A DNA stretch of 64,000 nucleotides from Bacteroides sp. MSB163. Lineage in GTDB: Bacteria > Bacteroidota > Bacteroidia > Bacteroidales > Bacteroidaceae. Shown here one piece after another: positions 60,070-64,000 of this stretch. The DNA lies in NCBI RefSeq assembly GCF_036416795.1, contig NZ_CP143867.1:1984001-2048000 (forward strand). Reading direction: 5' to 3'. The translations under genes were made by a program, and so were the position numbers. Under the pieces are notes generated by a model. That model was not told the origin of the DNA. It was given only the letters and a program-made list of their open reading frames with translations, and did no database searches. Numbering within the stretch: the first letter of the stretch is position 1; every line of letters starts with the position of its first letter.

Positions 60070-61374
60070 TTAGTAATGAAGTGATTCCAATTCTTTTCTT
60101 ACCAACCAGTATCCAACTTGTGCCTCGGATATGCCTTCAATCAGATGATAAGGACATATAAATTGATCGTTCTGAATTCTTGAATCCATATAATAGAAAG
60201 AACATGCACTGTCTTTCTCAAAATGTTTGGCATATTCCAGAATGTGGGTCGATATAAGGAATGAGCAATGCAAGTATTTTCTGAGTAATTCGTTTACTGC
60301 GACAGAAGCTTCAAAGGCATCCTGTGCGTTTGTTCCGCGAAACATTTCATCCAATATTATCAGACATCGCTTATCGGAATTCGCTTTTTGAAGAACTTCT
60401 TTGATCCGTAGAATTTCCGCCATAAAATGACTTCTACCATCACGCAGGGAGTCCGGGAGGTTGATTGAAGTATAGATTCCATCAAAAACAGGACAGATCA
60501 TTGAACGGGCTGGAACCGGTAATCCGCAGTGCGCCAACCATACAGCGATTGTGATGGCTTTGAGAGTTGTTGATTTACCGGCCATATTGGAGCCTGTAAG
60601 AATGCATATATTGCCGTTTGACATCTTCCAGTCGTTACTTCGTCCCTCTTTTGTGAACGGATGTACAAAGCCGGTAATAGATAAATCCATCGTTTCTGTC
60701 ATTTCCGGACAGCAACAAAAACCTCTGTTGATTGCTACATGCTGTGCTGTGCGGCATACGTCTAGTAAATAAATTTGAGAAAGTAACCCTCTGATCTGTT
60801 CAAAATGGATACAACGAAACAGGTAATCGTATTTGTCGATGGTATAGTTGGAAGGAGATTTCTCTTTATAGAGACCGATAACTTCTTTCAGTTCGCTGCC
60901 ATGTATAGTGTCCTGAATGCTTTGCGCTAATTCTTTCAATAGTAAGGGGGCATTTTTCGGGGTATTTTCTCGCAATGATTCCAATCGGTTCAATAATAGG
61001 ATAATTAAAGTTACACCTCGTCTGATGATATAGCGTTGAGCGTCGTGTCGTAATAAACGGTCGAATGCTGAAGTCAGAGACACCAAAATATTAGGTCTTC
61101 TGATCTGATCACGGTATTCCAGATAATATTCGATAAAGTCGAGCTCTTCTTCATCCAAAGGAAGTTCTGGTAACTCTTTCCAGGCTATCGCTTCTTGTCT
61201 TTTTCGTATGGCAGATATATCGTTCAGGGGAGAGGTAATCCAATCGAGCATCATGCGTTTTCCGTTTTTAGTCTCCGTTCCGGAGAATAAGGAGTAGAGG
61301 GGATATTCGTCATATATTCCTTCTGTAATGCTCAAGTCGGCCTGCGTTTGCCTGTCCGTATCCAGATAAGTCAT
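60070..61374 (-). CDS. MutS-family ATPase (short, no mismatch-recognition domain)
   Basis: The protein has 434 residues from MTYLDTDRQTQADLSITEGI at 61374, just downstream of a -7 box at 61398-61405. The frame open to 61467 would start upstream of the promoter. It has the MutS core (lever) and clamp region (about 20-210) and the ABC-type ATPase: Walker A TGSNMAGKSTTLK, then Walker B LIILDEMFRGTNAQDAFEA. The N-terminal mismatch-binding domain I of MutS and the C-terminal Smr domain of MutS2 are both absent. A role in mismatch repair is therefore not assured. Confidence 0.85.
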   Translation of the reverse strand: MTYLDTDRQTQADLSITEGIYDEYPLYSLFSGTETKNGKRMMLDWITSPLNDISAIRKRQEAIAWKELPELPLDEEELDFIEYYLEYRDQIRRPNILVSLTSAFDRLLRHDAQRYIIRRGVTLIILLLNRLESLRENTPKNAPLLLKELAQSIQDTIHGSELKEVIGLYKEKSPSNYTIDKYDYLFRCIHFEQIRGLLSQIYLLDVCRTAQHVAINRGFCCCPEMTETMDLSITGFVHPFTKEGRSNDWKMSNGNICILTGSNMAGKSTTLKAITIAVWLAHCGLPVPARSMICPVFDGIYTSINLPDSLRDGRSHFMAEILRIKEVLQKANSDKRCLIILDEMFRGTNAQDAFEASVAVNELLRKYLHCSFLISTHILEYAKHFEKDSACSFYYMDSRIQNDQFICPYHLIEGISEAQVGYWLVRKELESLHY

Positions 61375-61397
61375 ATTCTTAGGTATTACGTATAGCG

Positions 61398-61405
61398 CAA
61401 AAGTA
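61398..61405 (-). promoter_or_regulatory. -7 box of the MutS-like gene
   Basis: TACTTTTG on the minus strand lies 23 bp before ATG 61374. Confidence 0.6.
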
Positions 61406-61448
61406 GGAAAATAATTAGGAAGAACAAATGAAACGGATAAAAACAAAA

Positions 61449-61476
61449 AAGCGGCTCTTGATATCAAGAACCGCTT
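61449..61476 (-). terminator. Terminator of pckA
   Basis: AAGCGGTTCTTGAT and its near-complement ATCAAGAGCCGCTT form a long hairpin, followed on the minus strand by a T-rich run. It lies 32 bp after the pckA stop. Confidence 0.85.
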
Positions 61477-61508
61477 TCACATATATATCTAAACAGGTTT
61501 TATTCAGA

Positions 61509-63116
61509 TTAGAGCTTCGGACCAGCAGCAACCAGTGCTTTACCAGCTTCGTTACCGGTGAACTTAGCAAAGTTCTTGATGAAACGGCCAGCCAAGTCTT
61601 TTGCTTTTTCTTCCCACTTGCAAGCGCATTCGTAAGTGTCGCGAGGATCAAGGATCTTCGGATCAACGTTCGGCAACTCAGTCGGAACTACAAAGTCAAA
61701 GAAAGGAATAACCTTAGTAGGAGCCTTGTCGATAGAACCGTCAAGGATAGCGTCGATGATACCACGAGTATCTTTGATAGAGATACGCTTGCCGCTACCG
61801 TTCCAACCAGTGTTTACTAAGTATGCCTTAGCGCCTACCTTATTCATCTTCTTAACCAGTTCTTCTGCATATTTAGTCGGGTGCAATGACAAGAAAGCAG
61901 CGCCGAAGCAAGCAGAGAATGTCGGAGTCGGTTCAGTGATACCACGTTCTGTACCAGCCAACTTAGCGGTGAAACCAGACAGGAAGTAGTACTGAGCTTG
62001 TTCCGGGTTCAGGATAGATACCGGAGGCAATACACCGAAGGCGTCAGCTGACAGGAAGATTACCTGGTGAGCGTGAGGACCTTTAGAAACCGGTTTAACG
62101 ATGTTATTGATGTGATAGATAGGATAAGAAACACGAGTGTTTTCTGTAACGCTCTTGTCAGTGAAGTCAATCTTACCATCAGCAGCAACCGTTACGTTTT
62201 CCAACAGAGCGTCACGTTTGATAGCATTGTAGATATCGGGTTCGCTGTCTTTATCCAGATTGATAACCTTAGCGTAGCAACCACCTTCGTAGTTGAATAC
62301 ACCTTCGTCGTCCCATCCGTGTTCGTCATCACCGATCAGCAGACGTTTCGGGTCAGTAGACAAGGTAGTCTTACCTGTACCAGACAGACCGAAGAAGATA
62401 GCTGAGTCAGTACCTTCCATGTTAGTGTTGGCAGAACAGTGCATAGAAGCGATACCACGCAACGGGTTCAGATAGTTCATGATAGAGAACATACCTTTCT
62501 TCATTTCACCACCGTACCAAGTATTCAGGATAACTTGTTCGTTAGTCTTCAGGTTGAATACAGTAGCTGTTTCAGAGTTCAGACCCAGTTCCTTGTAGTT
62601 GTCAACTTTAGCTTTAGAAGCGTTGAAAGATACGAAGTCAGGTTCACCGTAATTAGCAAGTTCTTCAGCGGTCGGGCGGATGAACATGTTGGTTACGAAA
62701 TGGGCTTGCCAAGCAACTTCCATGATGAAACGTACTTTCAGGCGAGTAGCAGGGTTAGCGCCACAGAATGTATCAACAACAAACAGACGTTTGCCGCTCA
62801 ATTCTTTTACAGCTTTAGCCTTTAAGTCAGCCCAAGCTTCTTCAGAGCAAGGTTTGTTGTCGTTTTTGTATTCGTCTGAAGTCCACCATACAGTGTTTTC
62901 GCTGGCTTCATTCTTAACGAAGAATTTATCTTTAGGAGAACGACCGGTATAAATACCTGTCATAACATTTACAGCACCCAGTTCAGTTACCTGACCTTTT
63001 TCAAAACCTTCCAAACCTGGTTTGGTTTCTTCTGCGAACAGTACATCATAAGACGGGTTGTGGATGATTTCCTTTACGTCTGTGATACCGTACTTGCTTA
63101 AATCTAAATTTGCCAT
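61509..63116 (-). CDS. pckA: Phosphoenolpyruvate carboxykinase (ATP)
   Basis: This 535-residue cytoplasmic enzyme interconverts oxaloacetate and PEP. In Bacteroides it mainly runs in the carboxylating direction, feeding succinate formation. Visible are the substrate-binding GRSPKDKF, the PEPCK signature GLSGTGKTTLSTDPKRLLIG (kinase-1a with Lys and Thr), the DDEHGWDDEGVFNYEGGCYAK metal-binding stretch (in parts), and RVSYPIYHI. Length and motifs are complete. The gene has strong codon bias, its own promoter (-7 box 63244-63251) and a 5' hairpin (63185-63232). It complements pyk in the same window at the PEP node. Confidence 0.97.
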   Translation of the reverse strand: MANLDLSKYGITDVKEIIHNPSYDVLFAEETKPGLEGFEKGQVTELGAVNVMTGIYTGRSPKDKFFVKNEASENTVWWTSDEYKNDNKPCSEEAWADLKAKAVKELSGKRLFVVDTFCGANPATRLKVRFIMEVAWQAHFVTNMFIRPTAEELANYGEPDFVSFNASKAKVDNYKELGLNSETATVFNLKTNEQVILNTWYGGEMKKGMFSIMNYLNPLRGIASMHCSANTNMEGTDSAIFFGLSGTGKTTLSTDPKRLLIGDDEHGWDDEGVFNYEGGCYAKVINLDKDSEPDIYNAIKRDALLENVTVAADGKIDFTDKSVTENTRVSYPIYHINNIVKPVSKGPHAHQVIFLSADAFGVLPPVSILNPEQAQYYFLSGFTAKLAGTERGITEPTPTFSACFGAAFLSLHPTKYAEELVKKMNKVGAKAYLVNTGWNGSGKRISIKDTRGIIDAILDGSIDKAPTKVIPFFDFVVPTELPNVDPKILDPRDTYECACKWEEKAKDLAGRFIKNFAKFTGNEAGKALVAAGPKL

Positions 63117-63184
63117 TTCTTTTAATGATTTAAAATTTTGGTATTTGGTTTATAATCTCTTGCTAATATCTTTTTACCTTATTT

Positions 63185-63232
63185 CAAGGGGAGAATTGGT
63201 ATGAATCAAGCTGTATTCCAAACAGCCCCTTG
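63185..63232 (-). promoter_or_regulatory. 5' leader hairpin of pckA
   Basis: CAAGGGG (63185-63191 and, complemented, 63226-63232) closes a hairpin with an inner GCTGT/ACAGC stem. It would lie within the first few nucleotides of the transcript and may protect it from decay. Confidence 0.6.
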
Positions 63233-63243
63233 TTTTTCGCGTA

Positions 63244-63251
63244 CAAAAGTA
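63244..63251 (-). promoter_or_regulatory. -7 box of pckA
   Basis: TACTTTTG on the minus strand matches TAnnTTTG. It predicts a leader of about 120 nt. Confidence 0.6.
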
Positions 63252-63398
63252 GTATTTTCTTTCGAAACAATCACCTGATTAGAGAAATTTTTCTTTAATG
63301 AGAAGTCTTTTATAACTCCATAACAATATCTGCAAACTGAATGTTGCAAATTGCGCAAGAAATCGTTTACTTTGCGCATAATAATTCAATAAACTATC

Positions 63399-64000
63399 AT
63401 GAAGATAATCAATTTTGCCGAAACAAACTCCATCCTGAACCAGTATGTTGCCGAGATCCGGGATGTGCAAGTACAAAACGACCGTCTCCGCTTTCGCCGA
63501 AACATTGAACGCATCGGGGAAATTATGGCGTATGAAATGAGTAAGGACTTTGCTTATTCGTTGAAGAATATCCAGACTCCACTGGGGATAGCATCTGTGC
63601 AAACTCCGGATAATCAGTTGGTATTAAGCACCATTCTGCGTGCCGGACTACCTTTCCATCAGGGCTTTCTGAGCTACTTTGATGGTGCGGAAAATGCTTT
63701 TGTTTCCGCTTACCGAAAGTATAAGGATACGCTGAAGTTTGATATTCATATTGAGTACATCGCTTCACCACGCATTGACGGAAAGACACTGATTATTACG
63801 GACCCTATGCTGGCAACAGGTAGTAGCATGGAACTGAGCTATCAGGCTATGCTGACGAAAGGGCATCCGTCGGAAATACATGTCGCTTCCATTATTGCCA
63901 GCCGTCAGGCGGTAGAACACATTGCTGAAACATTTCCTGAAGACAAGACTACAATATGGTGTGCTACCATCGACCCAGAGATAAACGAACATTCATATAT
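63399..64000 (+). CDS. upp: Uracil phosphoribosyltransferase (partial)
   Basis: The gene runs off the right edge; about 200 residues are visible from ATG 63399 (MKIINFAETNSILNQYVAEI). It salvages uracil with PRPP to UMP in the cytoplasm. The visible fold has the substrate segment STILRAGLPFHQGFLSYFDG and the PRPP-binding motif TLIITDPMLATGSSMELS. The type I phosphoribosyltransferase layout is complete up to ATIDPEINEHSYI, which lies close to the expected C-terminus. A weak -7-like sequence (TTTACTTTG) lies near 63366. Confidence 0.93.
   Translation, partial: MKIINFAETNSILNQYVAEIRDVQVQNDRLRFRRNIERIGEIMAYEMSKDFAYSLKNIQTPLGIASVQTPDNQLVLSTILRAGLPFHQGFLSYFDGAENAFVSAYRKYKDTLKFDIHIEYIASPRIDGKTLIITDPMLATGSSMELSYQAMLTKGHPSEIHVASIIASRQAVEHIAETFPEDKTTIWCATIDPEINEHSY

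Noticed and set aside
61375..61467. Extended N-terminus of the MutS-like protein
   Set aside because: It would start upstream of a well-matched -7 box at 61398-61405 and has no homology to the family.

Overview
The window looks like chromosomal DNA of a gut Bacteroides species. The evidence is a SusC/SusD pair, a one-protein hybrid two-component system, many lipoproteins, and the Bacteroides -7 promoter box (TAnnTTTG) in front of most genes or operons. Housekeeping genes (aroQ, pyk, rbfA, ahcY, rpsO, typA, pckA, a uracil phosphoribosyltransferase) alternate with accessory loci. No tRNA, rRNA, insertion sequence or CRISPR array was seen.

Layout. 1-6.5 kb: end-truncated thioredoxin-like lipoprotein, OmpA/TPR lipoprotein and xerD on the minus strand, then aroQ-pyk-O-methyltransferase on the plus strand behind a long leader that holds an 11-bp phased repeat array. 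6.5-9.5 kb: two overlapping sensor-kinase genes, one intact and one with the phospho-accepting His replaced by Tyr. 9.7-14.1 kb: rbfA, a LolC/E-type permease, a LytTR regulator with a LytS-type kinase, and a predicted outer-membrane protein. 14.1-18.9 kb: a type I (C39 peptidase) export locus, HlyD - ABC - TolC, that looks damaged: the TolC gene has an internal deletion and the ABC gene has no ATG, GTG or TTG start. Its two promoters carry the same 11-bp-spaced operator at the same distance from the -7 box. 19.9-26.4 kb: hybrid two-component regulator followed by a GH31 glycosidase. 26.6-32 kb: YfhO membrane protein, ahcY and a soluble PAS histidine kinase.

32-50.2 kb is a LacI-controlled SusCD utilisation locus without any recognisable glycoside hydrolase. 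It encodes a polyol-type dehydrogenase, a PfkB sugar kinase, alkaline phosphatase, SusC, SusD, a GDPD-type phosphodiesterase, an FAD oxidoreductase, a secreted metallo-beta-lactamase-fold hydrolase, a Na+/solute symporter, an SGNH acetylesterase and a Ser-type sulfatase. Taken together this suggests import and stripping of an ester-decorated (phosphodiester, sulfate, acetyl) small carbohydrate or polyol, followed by symport, oxidation and phosphorylation. That is an inference.

50.2-64 kb: acyl-CoA synthetase with an XRE-cupin regulator, a gene-poor stretch with a response-regulator fragment and a 22-bp phased repeat array, an AAA ATPase, rpsO, typA, two paralogous lipoproteins, a lipoprotein nitroreductase, a MutS-like ATPase, pckA, and the start of a uracil phosphoribosyltransferase gene.

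The most unusual signal is a set of five intergenic arrays (3.7, 14.35, 19.2, 52.8 and 53.2 kb). Their unit sequences differ, but the period is 11 or 22 bp in each, i.e. one or two helical turns.
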